NCBI RefSeq assembly: GCF_003182595.1
Contig: NZ_PDNZ01000008.1
Coordinates: 1 to 64,000 of the forward strand
Reading direction: 5' to 3'
DNA length: 64,000 nt
Source of the DNA: Prosthecochloris marina
GTDB taxonomy: Bacteria > Bacteroidota > Chlorobiia > Chlorobiales > Chlorobiaceae
A program made the position numbers and the translations under genes. How positions within the stretch are numbered: position 1 is the stretch's first letter; each line of letters opens with the position of its first letter. Below the pieces are notes generated by a model. It worked only from the letters and a program-made list of their open reading frames with translations, did not search any database and was not told the DNA's origin. This document shows, piece after piece, positions 38,288-48,193 of this stretch.

Positions 38288-39793
38288 CTATGCATTTCTT
38301 GCAACCAGCGCTGCTGTTATAGTTTCCCGATCGGAAAAATGCCTGCGAACACCTGCAACCTCCTGATAATTTTCATGCCCTTTCCCTGCAACAAGCAGAA
38401 TATCCCCTTTTTTCATGAGATTGACGCCGCAACGGATTGCCTCGGCCCGGCTCCCGAACCGATGGAAACTTGCAGAAGATACCCCTTCTGCGATATCATC
38501 CATAATATCGTCAGGATCCTCATCCCTCGGATTATCCGAAGTAATGATAACCCTGTCGGCCCCTTTCGCAGCAGCCGAACCCATTTTCGGGCGTTTGTCC
38601 CGATCGCGGTTCCCCCCGCATCCAAAGACCACGATGAGCGCCCTATCAGGAGGCTTGAGCTCGTTCAATGTTTCGATTACCTTAACCAGTGCATCCGGCG
38701 TATGCGCATAATCGACAACAGCAGAAAATTCTCCGGTTGCACCACTGATTATTTCCATCCTCCCCTCTACCGGGGAAGCCGTCGCAAGACAATCAATGAC
38801 CGGCTCGGGCTGCAACCCCATCGCAATACCGGCAGCAAACACTTCAAGCAGATTCATGACATTATAAAGTCCCGGCAACCTGAAACCGCACTCATACTTT
38901 CGACCCCCTGCCTCGATTTCCACCTCTGTTCGCTGCATTTCCGCCTTGATGATACGAGCACGAATATCCATGCCCTCCCGACAGGCAAACTGCTTGTGGC
39001 CAACCGTGCAGCAATACAAATCGGCATTTCCACGTTTTTTCACCATGAACGCAGCCCACGGATCATCTGCATTGACAACGACAAAGCCTTCTGGATCGAC
39101 GGCATCCATCAACAGTTGTTTCGCCTCGGCATACCGCTCCATCGTATGATGAAAATCAAGATGATCCTGTGTCAGGTTGGTGAAAACCGCCCCTGTAAAC
39201 CCAATACCATGAGTCCTCTGCAGAACCAGCGCATGAGAGGAAACTTCCATAACCACCGCCTTGCATCCCCGTTCGGCCATCATAGAAAAAAGCCGGTGGA
39301 GCACTTCCGCTTCGGGAGTTGTTTTCCCTAGCAGAACAGTTTCCTCTCCTACAAGCGCCAGACCTGTACCAATATATCCCGTCCGAATCCCACAGTCGTT
39401 CATCATTGCCACCATAAGGCGCGCGGTTGTGGTTTTACCGTTGGTTCCCGTAACCCCGATAATATGCAGCGTGTCGGCGACATCATGGTAAAACCGTTTT
39501 GCGAGCTGCGCCATGGAACGCCTGGAATCCCGCACGACAACATAACAGACCGCTTCATGTATTGTGCCCGGCAGCTCTTGGCAAACCACAATCACCGCCC
39601 CTTTACCAACAGCATCTTCTATAAAGCGATGACCGTCCGTTTCGAACCCTCTTACGGCAATGAACAGGCCTCCTTTCACGATCTCTCGTGAATCCGAAGT
39701 GATCTGTTGAATCTCCATCTCGGACTCACAACCACCTGTAACGGTCAGCACTTCCAGCCGTTCCAGCAACATATACAGCTTTATCCGCTCCAT
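38288..39793 (-). CDS. murE: UDP-MurNAc-tripeptide synthetase, meso-diaminopimelate type
   Basis: The 501-residue ligase adds the third stem residue. SDNPRDEDP contains the DNPR motif specific for meso-diaminopimelate rather than lysine. P-loop: GVTGTNGKTTTARL. The N-terminal domain has TSDSREIVKGGLFIAVRG. The ATG at 39793 follows the ftsI stop by a few bases with AAGGA in front; the 40-codon upstream extension within ftsI is rejected. Confidence 0.96.
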   Translation of the reverse strand: MERIKLYMLLERLEVLTVTGGCESEMEIQQITSDSREIVKGGLFIAVRGFETDGHRFIEDAVGKGAVIVVCQELPGTIHEAVCYVVVRDSRRSMAQLAKRFYHDVADTLHIIGVTGTNGKTTTARLMVAMMNDCGIRTGYIGTGLALVGEETVLLGKTTPEAEVLHRLFSMMAERGCKAVVMEVSSHALVLQRTHGIGFTGAVFTNLTQDHLDFHHTMERYAEAKQLLMDAVDPEGFVVVNADDPWAAFMVKKRGNADLYCCTVGHKQFACREGMDIRARIIKAEMQRTEVEIEAGGRKYECGFRLPGLYNVMNLLEVFAAGIAMGLQPEPVIDCLATASPVEGRMEIISGATGEFSAVVDYAHTPDALVKVIETLNELKPPDRALIVVFGCGGNRDRDKRPKMGSAAAKGADRVIITSDNPRDEDPDDIMDDIAEGVSSASFHRFGSRAEAIRCGVNLMKKGDILLVAGKGHENYQEVAGVRRHFSDRETITAALVARNA

Positions 39794-39797
39794 TCCT

Positions 39798-41813
39798 TCA
39801 CTGCATTCCCGTCTGATTGTACGCTTGCTCTTCTCCCCATGCTCCAAGGGTAACCCGAACCGCGGATCCTGGAACGACCATGGTTCCGGGGGCAACCTGC
39901 TGCCCGATAACAATATCCTTCAAACGCCCATCGTATTCCATAACGAGCTCCGTCCACTCCAAAAGCTTTCTTGCGTCCCGCCCTTGCAATCCGACGAGCT
40001 TCGGGACTGCAACCGCCTCAAGGGAATCAAGAACCTCCTCAGCTGGCGATGTCATTGCGAGTTTTTTCTTGAGCGGTTCCGATACGGCAATCATCCTTTT
40101 CCCTATACGTGAAAAAACCGGCGCGGCGACCATGCTCGCGTAATACTCCGGCTTCGGCTCATCGACCACAACAATTGCAGCGACCTTGGGTTTATCGGCC
40201 GGAAACATTCCGACAAACGATGCAACATATCCGCCTTTATGATACGATCCGTTTTTCAGTTTTTGAGCCGTTCCGGTTTTACCGGCAACCGATACACCGG
40301 GAATAGCGGCAGCCATACCGGTCCCTTCGGCAACAATCGGCTCAAGGTACTCATCGATCAGATAGCGTGCAGTTTCCTGTTTGACGACCCTGCCCCCTTT
40401 CGCCGGACGGGTCTCATGCACAACGCTTCCCTGAGCATCCAGCATCCGGTTAACAACAAAGGGCCGCATCGCGACTCCGCCATTGGCAATCGCTGCATAT
40501 GATTGCAGAACCTGAAGAGGCGTTGCCGTAAAGCCATAGCCATAACCCATCCAGGGCAGGGTCGTTTTATCCCAATCCTGGGGTTTTCTCAGAAGACCTT
40601 TTACCTCCCCTATGAGATCAAGCCCGGTCCTTTCACCGAAGCCGAAACGCTTGACATAATCGTAAAAGGTTTCCTGCCCGAGTTCCATCGCAGTTTTTGC
40701 CGCAATGACATTGCTCGAATGCACCATTGCTTCACGAAAAGTCATGCGCTCGAACTTTTCGTGATCTCGTATGACGCGCCGCTGCACCACATAGGAACCA
40801 TTGTGAGCATCGAGCGTATCGTTCGCCGTCCGGTGGAGTATTTCAGTGGCTGCGGCAGCCATAACGATTTTAACCGTCGATCCCGGCTCGAAAGCATCGG
40901 TTATGGCCCTGTTTCTTGCTTTTTCAGGACGATAGTTACGCCGGTTGTTCATATTGAACACAGGATAATTGGCCATGGCAAGTATTTCTCCCGTTTCAAC
41001 ATCCATGACAACCCCTATTGCAGCTTTCGCTTTATGCCGGATCGCCGCGTTGCGCAGCTCGTCTTCAACAATAGCCTGTATGTCGGCATCAATTGTCAAT
41101 TGAATACTCAACCCTTCATGCGCATCGATCTGTTCTTCCCCTGCAGCCAGAAACCGTTCCCCGATAGCGGATCTTTGAAAAACCTTTATGCCGTCCTGCC
41201 CTTTCAGCTCATCATGAAACCTCTTTTCGAGACCGCTGATCCCCCGGTTATCCCTGTCGGTCAGCCCGATAACCTGTGAGGCGATGTTGAGGTAGTAACG
41301 ATGCTGCTCCTTTTCGTAACCCACTCCAGGGATTTTCGCCTCCATGAGTTTTTCGGCTTTTGCGATCGGCACCGATCGTTCCATCCAGACAAAACGGCTC
41401 TTTTTACGAAGCTTCCTGGCATAGTAACTTTTACTTTTGCCGAAATGACTCGCAAAGATCGAAGCAACCTCTGAAACATTGTTCACCGTATCCTTCTTTC
41501 CATTTATCCTGACAGGTGTGTTCCGGACAAGATAGGGGTCTGCCTTGAAAGAAACCTTTTGAACACTTTCAGCAAGCAGTCTTCCCGAACGGTCGATAAT
41601 CCGTCCTCTTTTCGCCTGCTCGACGACCTCCCGCTCATGCTGTCTGGTAGCCATGGTTTTGTATTTCTGAACGTCGACCACCTGAACACTCAACAGTCTG
41701 ACAACAATGAATCCCGCCAGCAAAGCAAACAGGAAGGCAACCATCCCGAGACGCCATCCAAACTCTTTGCCCGATGCACTGCCGGACCGACCAGCATCAT
41801 CTAGTCTGTTCAT
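39798..41813 (-). CDS. ftsI: Septal transpeptidase FtsI (PBP3) with PASTA domain
   Basis: The 671-residue class B penicillin-binding protein has an N-terminal membrane helix (about 20-42), a PBP dimer domain and a transpeptidase domain. Catalytic motifs: STVK with Ser312, HSSN, and AGKTGTAQK. A PASTA domain (KLVGLQGRDARKLLEW onwards) ends the protein, a feature common in Gram-positives and Bacteroidetes but absent from E. coli PBP3. The ATG at 41813 follows a GGGAGG site; the frame runs 11 codons further upstream into ftsL. Confidence 0.94.
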   Translation of the reverse strand: MNRLDDAGRSGSASGKEFGWRLGMVAFLFALLAGFIVVRLLSVQVVDVQKYKTMATRQHEREVVEQAKRGRIIDRSGRLLAESVQKVSFKADPYLVRNTPVRINGKKDTVNNVSEVASIFASHFGKSKSYYARKLRKKSRFVWMERSVPIAKAEKLMEAKIPGVGYEKEQHRYYLNIASQVIGLTDRDNRGISGLEKRFHDELKGQDGIKVFQRSAIGERFLAAGEEQIDAHEGLSIQLTIDADIQAIVEDELRNAAIRHKAKAAIGVVMDVETGEILAMANYPVFNMNNRRNYRPEKARNRAITDAFEPGSTVKIVMAAAATEILHRTANDTLDAHNGSYVVQRRVIRDHEKFERMTFREAMVHSSNVIAAKTAMELGQETFYDYVKRFGFGERTGLDLIGEVKGLLRKPQDWDKTTLPWMGYGYGFTATPLQVLQSYAAIANGGVAMRPFVVNRMLDAQGSVVHETRPAKGGRVVKQETARYLIDEYLEPIVAEGTGMAAAIPGVSVAGKTGTAQKLKNGSYHKGGYVASFVGMFPADKPKVAAIVVVDEPKPEYYASMVAAPVFSRIGKRMIAVSEPLKKKLAMTSPAEEVLDSLEAVAVPKLVGLQGRDARKLLEWTELVMEYDGRLKDIVIGQQVAPGTMVVPGSAVRVTLGAWGEEQAYNQTGMQ

Positions 41814-41832
41814 AGTACCATTCCGCCTCCCA

Positions 41833-42312
41833 TCATTTCGTCCCAATGTTCACCGCAGGAGTCATTCTGGCTCTCAGCCCCATCTTTTCCGCTTTTTCAG
41901 AAATGTTGTGAATGGCTGCAAGCTCCTGTAATTCAAGCTCGAAGGCCGCATTGATGCTCTTGTTGACCCCAATACGTTCACGCAGGCGTTCATTTTCCCT
42001 CGACAGAGAATTTATGGTCAGAAGATTATTGATATAGACAACCAGAAGCACGGTTCCCGCAATAATGAAAGCAAAGGTACGCAAGCGAAGAATAGAACCA
42101 AAATTGAAATGCTTTCGAGCCGGACGCTTTATGCCCGGGGCGGTTTTTGCTCGATGCCATGAAGACCACTTATGAGCATTTTTGCGGAGCAAGCCATATT
42201 TCTCCCGTATATCTATGAAAGCCGAAGACCGTGGGCGCAGCTTCAGCAAAGCTCCCTTCATCATGGAAAGAACATGCTCAAAAGAAACCTGTTGTTCCAC
42301 ACTGTATTTCAC
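41833..42312 (-). CDS. ftsL: FtsL-like division protein
   Basis: The 159-residue bitopic protein has a basic cytoplasmic N-terminus of about 75 residues, one membrane helix (about 76-98) and a periplasmic coiled coil (SLSRENERLRERIGVNKSIN). Sequence similarity in FtsL is always weak; topology and position between rsmH and ftsI carry the call. It starts with GTG behind GGAGGATAAG, one base after the rsmH stop. The N-terminal part is longer than in E. coli FtsL. Confidence 0.8.
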   Translation of the reverse strand: MKYSVEQQVSFEHVLSMMKGALLKLRPRSSAFIDIREKYGLLRKNAHKWSSWHRAKTAPGIKRPARKHFNFGSILRLRTFAFIIAGTVLLVVYINNLLTINSLSRENERLRERIGVNKSINAAFELELQELAAIHNISEKAEKMGLRARMTPAVNIGTK

Positions 42313-42313
42313 C

Positions 42314-43294
42314 TTATCCTCCAGACTGTTCCTTTTTTTCTACAACCCTCAGTTTCGCACTTCTCGCCCGGGGGTTCTCTCTTACCTCATCATCCGACGC
42401 GACTTCCGGCCTACCCGTGACAACCCGGAACTCCGCTCTTCGCAAGGGTTCCTTCAGCCCGACTCCTTTCGGCCCCCAGTCGTCAGCCGCAATCTTCCTG
42501 AAAAACCGTTTAACCATCCTGTCTTCAAGCGAGTGGTAACTGATCACTCCCATTCTACCCTGCGGCCCAAGCATCCCGACGCCGTCTCTCAATACATCCT
42601 CAAGCGCACCAAGCTCATCGTTCACTGCGATCCTCAATGCTTGAAAAACCCTCGCAAGAGACTTTACCTGCTGATCGGAACCCCTGACGACGTTCCTGAC
42701 TACCGCTGCAAGCTCCTCCGTATCCGTTATCTCGCCCCTTTCCTTTCGCCATGAACATATGGCACGGGCAATTCTTCGACTCTTTTGCTCCTCGCCGAAC
42801 CTGAAAAAAATATCGGCCAGATTCCTCTCATCAAAGCCGTTGACAATATCCGATGCCGAGAGACCGCCCTGCGGTCTCATACGCATGTCAAGTGGACCCC
42901 GGCGAAGATAGCTGAATCCCCGTTCCGGAGTGTCTATCTGAAAGGAAGAAACCCCGAGATCAAACAACATTCCTGCAACCCGCATGCCATCGAGCTGGCG
43001 CGCCCTGACACCATTTACGATAGAAACCACATCTCGAAAATTTCCCTGTACAAACGCTGTTTTTTCGCGAAAGGACATCAGTTTTTTTTCGGTTTCTTCG
43101 ATTGCGAAGCTATCCTGGTCAATTCCTATGAGGAAAGAGTGCTTTTCAAACCCCTTATCCTGCAACGCCTGTAAAATCGCCAGCGAATGCCCTCCGCCAC
43201 CAAGAGTTCCATCGACATATATCCCTTCGCGCCTGACCAGCTGTGCCACCACTTCACGCACCATCACCGGACGGTGATATGCTTCTTTGCTCAT
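42314..43294 (-). CDS. rsmH: 16S rRNA (cytosine-1402-N4)-methyltransferase
   Basis: The 326-residue SAM enzyme (MraW) methylates C1402 in the ribosomal P site. HRPVMVREVV and YVDGTLGGGGHS at the N-terminus, FDLGVSSFQID and DMRMRP, and the C-terminal ISYHSLEDRMVKRFF are diagnostic. It follows mraZ after 5 bases. Confidence 0.96.
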   Translation of the reverse strand: MSKEAYHRPVMVREVVAQLVRREGIYVDGTLGGGGHSLAILQALQDKGFEKHSFLIGIDQDSFAIEETEKKLMSFREKTAFVQGNFRDVVSIVNGVRARQLDGMRVAGMLFDLGVSSFQIDTPERGFSYLRRGPLDMRMRPQGGLSASDIVNGFDERNLADIFFRFGEEQKSRRIARAICSWRKERGEITDTEELAAVVRNVVRGSDQQVKSLARVFQALRIAVNDELGALEDVLRDGVGMLGPQGRMGVISYHSLEDRMVKRFFRKIAADDWGPKGVGLKEPLRRAEFRVVTGRPEVASDDEVRENPRARSAKLRVVEKKEQSGG

Positions 43295-43299
43295 AAAGC

Positions 43300-43764
43300 C
43301 TAAAAATATCTGCCTGCCAGCACCTGAAATCTTGAACCGTTTTCCCTGAGCACAGCCGACAGTTTTTCCGGAGACCAGAGAATCATTTTTACATTGGCTC
43401 CTATAATAACCACCTCTTTCGTTATACCTGCATGCTGCATGAAATCTTTCGGAAGGGCAACCCTGCCCTGCCTATCCATCTCGACGCTGTCGAGACTTTC
43501 ATACATGAGGGTTTTCAGCATTCTTTCGTCTGGATTGAAATCTGACAGTGCCGAAAGGCTTTTCTCTTTTTCCGCCCAGATTTCAGGTTCGTAGAGCTCC
43601 AATGAACCATCCATGGCCTTCATAACGTAAAGAACAGCAGCCGGTGAAGCTGTTTTTTTCGAGCTCTCCTGAACTTGTTCGAGGCGCCTTCTGAATCTCG
43701 CCGGAATCATAAGACGGCCTTTCTCGTCCATGGAATGCTGTTCTTTTCCGATAAAACCCGCCAT
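43300..43764 (-). CDS. mraZ: Transcriptional regulator MraZ
   Basis: The 154-residue protein has two AbrB-like MraZ domains. The first has MDEKGRLMIPARFR and the second SVEMDRQGRVALPKDFMQHAGI. MraZ binds repeats in its own promoter and regulates the dcw operon. The ATG at 43764 was chosen because the longer frame would start inside the repeat array; an AAGGTG site precedes it. Confidence 0.94.
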   Translation of the reverse strand: MAGFIGKEQHSMDEKGRLMIPARFRRRLEQVQESSKKTASPAAVLYVMKAMDGSLELYEPEIWAEKEKSLSALSDFNPDERMLKTLMYESLDSVEMDRQGRVALPKDFMQHAGITKEVVIIGANVKMILWSPEKLSAVLRENGSRFQVLAGRYF

Positions 43765-43769
43765 ATCAG

Positions 43770-43804
43770 ACACCTTTTCACCCAATATTTCCCACTCTCC
43801 ACCA
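43770..43804 (-). promoter_or_regulatory. MraZ box array (four phased repeats)
   Basis: On the minus strand TGGTG, TGGGA, TGGGT and GGTGT start exactly 10 bases apart (43804, 43794, 43784, 43774), each separated by 5 bases. This matches the TGGGN-N5 repeats bound by E. coli MraZ. The array ends 5 bases before the mraZ ATG and overlaps its ribosome site, so binding could block both transcription and translation. The remaining upstream region (to 44032) holds an AT-rich tract near 43917-43935. Confidence 0.75.
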
Positions 43805-44032
43805 CTTTAAATGTATAAAAAAGCCGTGTGGAAAAAAATATTGAACCACATATTGTGAAAACCCTGTACTACCGCAACCCCTCCTGCAAAGTGAGTCCTA
43901 TCGCAACAACTTTTTCTTATTATATATATAAGAGGTTGGCTTCCGGGTCCCGGGGCACCAAGGCAGAAACGAAAAGCATGAAAAGGCTTACCCCAACTAT
44001 CGGGTATACAATGCAAAGCTTGAGCGATTGTC

Positions 44033-44545
44033 ATGGCAACTGTTTTTCGAGAGTATATCGTTGACGGCTATAACCTGCTGCACAAGCTTTTTCCAGAAAA
44101 AGAACAACGCACTTTGCAGGAAAAACGTGAAAGAGCAGAAACCATGCTCCTCGGATTCCAGCGGTCGACAAGAGCGAAGGTTACGGTAGTCTACGACGGT
44201 CGGCACGCTCGTGGTGCATTCAGAGATGCCGGTGCTCTGAACAGGGTTTTCACATCGTCCGGCTGTTCAGCCGATGACTGGATCGTTGATTATCTGAAAT
44301 CTTTGGGAAGCAAAGCTCAAATGTTTACTATAGTTTCTTCCGATCGTTTTATCTGTCGCCATGCAACAGCAAACGGAGCGTCGTACATGCTCTCGGAAAA
44401 TTTCATCGACACGTATTTGTGCGGCACCAAAAGGCATGAAAGAAAAGATGAAACCGTTATGAACCGGAAAAAATACAGTAACATCCGACTCACCCAGAAG
44501 GAAGTGGATCACTGGCTGGAGCTTTTCAGCAAAACGAAAGAATAA
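44033..44545 (+). CDS. NYN-domain protein (YacP-like nuclease)
   Basis: The 170-residue protein has a PIN-like NYN domain: EYIVDGYNLLHK with the first acidic residue, VTVVYDGRHARGAFRD, and TIVSSDRFICRHA. YacP/Rae1 of Bacillus is a ribosome-associated mRNA endonuclease of this family. It is divergent from mraZ and shares the intervening 268 bases. RNase activity is inferred from fold only. Confidence 0.8.
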   Translation: MATVFREYIVDGYNLLHKLFPEKEQRTLQEKRERAETMLLGFQRSTRAKVTVVYDGRHARGAFRDAGALNRVFTSSGCSADDWIVDYLKSLGSKAQMFTIVSSDRFICRHATANGASYMLSENFIDTYLCGTKRHERKDETVMNRKKYSNIRLTQKEVDHWLELFSKTKE

Positions 44546-44621
44546 AAGGAATCCCGAAAGATCCACCTTATTTTAATTATTTTACCTGTTACAAGTCTTC
44601 ACACTCAAGATCGAAAGCACT

Positions 44622-44948
44622 ATGTCTAACAGTACCGCCAATAAAGATAATCACTGGCTGGAGCTAGAAGAGTGGCGAAAAAAAATTGACGCCATCGACC
44701 ACCAACTCTCAAACCTGCTCTGTGAAAGGCTCAATTGCGCCCAGAATATCAGCTCTCTCAAGCAGCAAATCGGCGAAGAAGTGCTTCAGCCCGCAAGAGA
44801 AAAAAAGGTCCTCACCAATGTGCTCAATCAAGCCGATTCGGAGTTGAAAGCCGGAGCACTGAAAAAAATCTACAAATGCATCATTGAAGAGACAAGGCTG
44901 TTTCAGCATGAATGGAAAAACGAACAACAACCGCTTTCTTCCAGATAA
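44622..44948 (+). CDS. Chorismate mutase (AroQ type)
   Basis: The 108-residue all-helical protein matches the AroQ chorismate mutase domain: WRKKIDAIDHQLSNLLCERL, then a QPAREKKVL segment holding active-site basic residues, and a C-terminal IIEETRLFQ helix. It converts chorismate to prephenate for Phe and Tyr. No fused dehydratase or DAHP synthase is present. It lies 17 bases before mltG. Confidence 0.88.
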   Translation: MSNSTANKDNHWLELEEWRKKIDAIDHQLSNLLCERLNCAQNISSLKQQIGEEVLQPAREKKVLTNVLNQADSELKAGALKKIYKCIIEETRLFQHEWKNEQQPLSSR

Positions 44949-44965
44949 CCTCTCGGGGCAGTTTC

Positions 44966-45979
44966 ATGCGTGACACACTCACAAGCCGTTTTTTCTTTTT
45001 CATTTCAAGCATTATTACCCTTTCCTTGTTGTTTCTTGCTGCATTCTTTTTTCTGCCCGGCTGGAATACATCCGAAAAAGAAGTACAGCAAGAAAAAATA
45101 GTAGTGCATAGAGGGGCAAGCCTTCGCTCGATCATCGCAACCATTGCCGACAAAGAAGTTGTCCGGAACGAAAGGCCACTGCTCATTACGGCCTGGCTGT
45201 TCCCTGAACTCCGCCAGATCAAACCTGGACGTTACACAATCCCACCGGGTCTTTCCAACTACGGACTCCTCTCATATCTGCATCACCATCCGCAGGACGA
45301 AGAGCGGGTACTCATACCGGAAGGATTACGCGAGGAAAGAATCGCAGGAATCATCGCCTCGCAGCTCGATATCGATTCACTTTCTTTCATGAACAGTTCA
45401 AGAGACAAAGCACTGCTTGAAGAACTCGGAATCGAAGCCGGTTCATTCGAAGGGTACTATTTCCCCGGAACCTATAATTTCCCTTGGGCAAGCACTTCTC
45501 AAGAGGTTATCCGCTTCCTTGTGGGACGTTTCCGAGCATTTTATACTGACAGCCTTCGAACTCTTGCAACCAAAAGAGGCTTTGATGAACTGGAGCTACT
45601 CACCCTGGCATCCATCGTCGAGGCCGAAACGCCATTGGATGAAGAAAAGCCGCTCATTGCAGGAGTCTATCTGAACAGGCTGAAAAAAAATATGAAGCTC
45701 CAGGCCGATCCAACGGTGCAGTACGCGCTTGGCAGAAAACCCGGCAGGCTGCTCTACAAGGATCTCACTGTCGATTCTCCCTATAACACCTATAAATACA
45801 AGGGGCTTCCCCCCGCACCGATCTGCAGCCCTGGCGCCTTGTCAATCCTGGCAGTCCTGGAACCGGCAGAAACCGAATACATTTACTTTGTTGCAACCGG
45901 AAACGGAGGTCACTATTTTGCAAAAACTGCTGCCGAGCATGCAAAAAACGTAAGAAAGTACCGTGCCAGTCGTAGATGA
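44966..45979 (+). CDS. mltG: Endolytic murein transglycosylase MltG
   Basis: The 337-residue YceG-family protein has an N-terminal membrane helix (about 8-30) and a periplasmic catalytic domain. ASIVEAETPLDEEKPLIAGV contains the catalytic Glu, and RLKKNMKLQADPTVQYALG is the other family block. It cuts nascent glycan strands and so sets their length. The ATG at 44966 was chosen because the upstream extension overlaps the chorismate mutase gene. Confidence 0.93.
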   Translation: MRDTLTSRFFFFISSIITLSLLFLAAFFFLPGWNTSEKEVQQEKIVVHRGASLRSIIATIADKEVVRNERPLLITAWLFPELRQIKPGRYTIPPGLSNYGLLSYLHHHPQDEERVLIPEGLREERIAGIIASQLDIDSLSFMNSSRDKALLEELGIEAGSFEGYYFPGTYNFPWASTSQEVIRFLVGRFRAFYTDSLRTLATKRGFDELELLTLASIVEAETPLDEEKPLIAGVYLNRLKKNMKLQADPTVQYALGRKPGRLLYKDLTVDSPYNTYKYKGLPPAPICSPGALSILAVLEPAETEYIYFVATGNGGHYFAKTAAEHAKNVRKYRASRR

Positions 45980-46063
45980 ACCTGCCACCTACTGTAAAAC
46001 AGCAGCATACATTATGTATATTTCAAAAAAACCTTTTAACCCTTCAAATTGAAACCCGGAACA

Positions 46064-47257
46064 ATGGAAAAAAAGACCTTGTCTGATATTTCATGTAAAG
46101 GCCGCAGAGTACTCATGCGCGTTGATTTCAATGTACCGCTCGATGATCAAGCAAACATAACGAACGACAAACGCATTGTAGAAGCACTTCCATCGATAAA
46201 AACAATAATGGAGTCCGGCGGAAGGCTTATACTCATGTCGCATCTAGGCCGCCCAAAAGGCAAGGTCGTGCCGGAACTCTCACTGACGCCTGTAGCTAAA
46301 AGACTTTCCGAACTGCTCGACGCCCCGGTCGTCATGGCCGGAGACTGTATCGGTACCGAAGCCATGCAGCAGGCACTGGCTCTCCAGGATGGCGAAATCA
46401 TGCTGCTTGAAAACCTGAGGTTCCATCCTGAAGAAGAAAAAAACGAACCTGAATTTGCCCGTGAACTGGCATCGATGGGAGAAATTTATGTCAATGATGC
46501 GTTTGGAACGGCACACCGTGCCCATGCCTCGACCGAAGGAATCTGTCACTACGTCCAACCATCGGTTGCAGGCTACCTTATCGAAAAAGAGCTGAAATAT
46601 CTCGGACAGGCACTCAACGCTCCGGAACGTCCGTTTCTCGCCATTCTTGGGGGAGCGAAGATTTCAGGAAAAATCGATGTGCTTGAAAACCTTTTCGATA
46701 AAGTCGATACGGTGCTTATCGGCGGGGCGATGATCTTCACCTTTTTCAAGGCCCAGGGATACAACATCGGAAAATCATTGGTTGAAGAAGACAAGGTAGA
46801 GCTTGCGGGGCACTTGCTCCAAACAGCGCGGGATAACAACATCAGGATGCTGCTTCCCGGAGATGTTGTTGCGGCGACGGAGTTTTCCGCCGATGCCGAA
46901 ACCCTCACCGTTCCTATTGACGGCATTCCCGACAATATGATGGGACTGGACATCGGACCGCAAACCATCGACACTTATTCACGGGAGATTCTTCAGGCGA
47001 AAACCGTCATCTGGAACGGACCGATGGGCGTCTTCGAGATCGAGAAATTTGCAAAAGGCACCATAGCTATCGCACAGGCACTTGCCGACGCAACCGCGAA
47101 AGGCACCATTTCCATCGTGGGAGGAGGCGATTCCGCAGCCGCCGTTATGAAAGCAGGACTTGCATCCGGCATAACCCACATATCAACCGGCGGGGGAGCG
47201 AGTCTTGAGTTCCTGGAAGGAAAAATTCTTCCCGGCATAGCAGCGCTGAACGATTAA
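46064..47257 (+). CDS. pgk: Phosphoglycerate kinase
   Basis: The 397-residue enzyme interconverts 1,3-bisphosphoglycerate and 3-phosphoglycerate. [14 protein letters not shown] and SHLGRPKG bind the substrate; the ATP site is seen in [16 protein letters not shown] and the C-terminal [26 protein letters not shown] closes the protein. The ATG follows CCGGAAC; a TTG 5 codons upstream is less likely. Confidence 0.97.
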   Translation: MEKKTLSDISCKGRRVLMRVDFNVPLDDQANITNDKRIVEALPSIKTIMESGGRLILMSHLGRPKGKVVPELSLTPVAKRLSELLDAPVVMAGDCIGTEAMQQALALQDGEIMLLENLRFHPEEEKNEPEFARELASMGEIYVNDAFGTAHRAHASTEGICHYVQPSVAGYLIEKELKYLGQALNAPERPFLAILGGAKISGKIDVLENLFDKVDTVLIGGAMIFTFFKAQGYNIGKSLVEEDKVELAGHLLQTARDNNIRMLLPGDVVAATEFSADAETLTVPIDGIPDNMMGLDIGPQTIDTYSREILQAKTVIWNGPMGVFEIEKFAKGTIAIAQALADATAKGTISIVGGGDSAAAVMKAGLASGITHISTGGGASLEFLEGKILPGIAALND

Positions 47258-47333
47258 CAATTCGCCTGCATTAGGATCAGCTGTACCCCCTTGTAAGAGT
47301 AAACATGAAAACCAAGAGTTGAACTTGTACTGA

Positions 47334-48167
47334 ATGAATAATTATAATCAACCATACAGCCCGGGTGGGTTCCAGGTAATGCCCCCGGCAATAAAGACCA
47401 TTATCCTCATAAACGTTGCCATATTTTTCCTGGAGTTCTCACCTATCATCGGCAATATTTTGAAGTATTTCGGCCCGTTATGGCCTATAGCATCTTCAGG
47501 AGAGTATACGTTTCAGATCTGGCAATTGGTATCCTACATGTTCATGCATGGTAGTATCCCACACATTTTATTCAATATGATCGCCCTCTGGCTGTTCGGC
47601 ACGGAGATAGAAAACTACTGGGGAACGAAAGAGTTCACCGCCTACTACTTCATATGCGGTATCGGGGCAGCCTTGATCAATCTCCTGACGACCATCGGCA
47701 GTCAATATGCTACCGTTGGCGCCTCCGGGGCGGTCTTCGGTATCCTGCTCGCATTCGGTATGATGTTTCCCGACCGCTACATCTTTATCTACTTTCTGTT
47801 CCCGATCAAGGCAAAGTATTTCGTAGCAGGGTACGCTGCCATCGAGCTGCTGATGGGCATCAACAATACAAATATGGGCAGCGGTAGCAATATCGCTCAT
47901 TTCGCCCACCTCGGCGGCATGGTGGTCGGCTTCACTTACATCAAGTTCCGTCAGCAGGGCTTTTCATTCTCCGATTGGCTTGACAAAACTTTTCCCAAAA
48001 AGGACGAACGTAGCGGACCGAAGCTTTATAAAAAAGAGAGGGAAGAAACCGGCCTGCAGGTTAGCGAAGAGGAAATCGACGCGATTCTGGATAAAATATC
48101 CCGCCAAGGGTACGAGTCCCTGACCGAGGAGGAAAAAAAGAAGTTATTGAAAGCAGGCAGTAAGTAA
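47334..48167 (+). CDS. Rhomboid intramembrane serine protease
   Basis: The 277-residue protein has six or seven membrane helices. Catalytic Ser131 lies in TVGASGAVFG and the partner is probably His192 in HFAHLGG; the HGSIPHILFNMIALW loop matches the conserved rhomboid HxxxHxxxN pattern. After the membrane domain is a charged tail (about 210-277) ending GYESLTEEEKKKLLKAG, as in many bacterial rhomboids. Substrates are unknown. Confidence 0.93.
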   Translation: MNNYNQPYSPGGFQVMPPAIKTIILINVAIFFLEFSPIIGNILKYFGPLWPIASSGEYTFQIWQLVSYMFMHGSIPHILFNMIALWLFGTEIENYWGTKEFTAYYFICGIGAALINLLTTIGSQYATVGASGAVFGILLAFGMMFPDRYIFIYFLFPIKAKYFVAGYAAIELLMGINNTNMGSGSNIAHFAHLGGMVVGFTYIKFRQQGFSFSDWLDKTFPKKDERSGPKLYKKEREETGLQVSEEEIDAILDKISRQGYESLTEEEKKKLLKAGSK

Positions 48168-48193
48168 GCATTAGCGGGAAGAGGAGATCGAGG

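Noticed and set aside
37649..39331. 560-codon plus-strand open frame
   Set aside because: It lies antisense to murF and murE, which are full length with all motifs; its translation shows no family motif.
43917..43935. TA-rich tract as a small repeat array
   Set aside because: It is one short AT tract in a divergent promoter region, better explained as promoter sequence.
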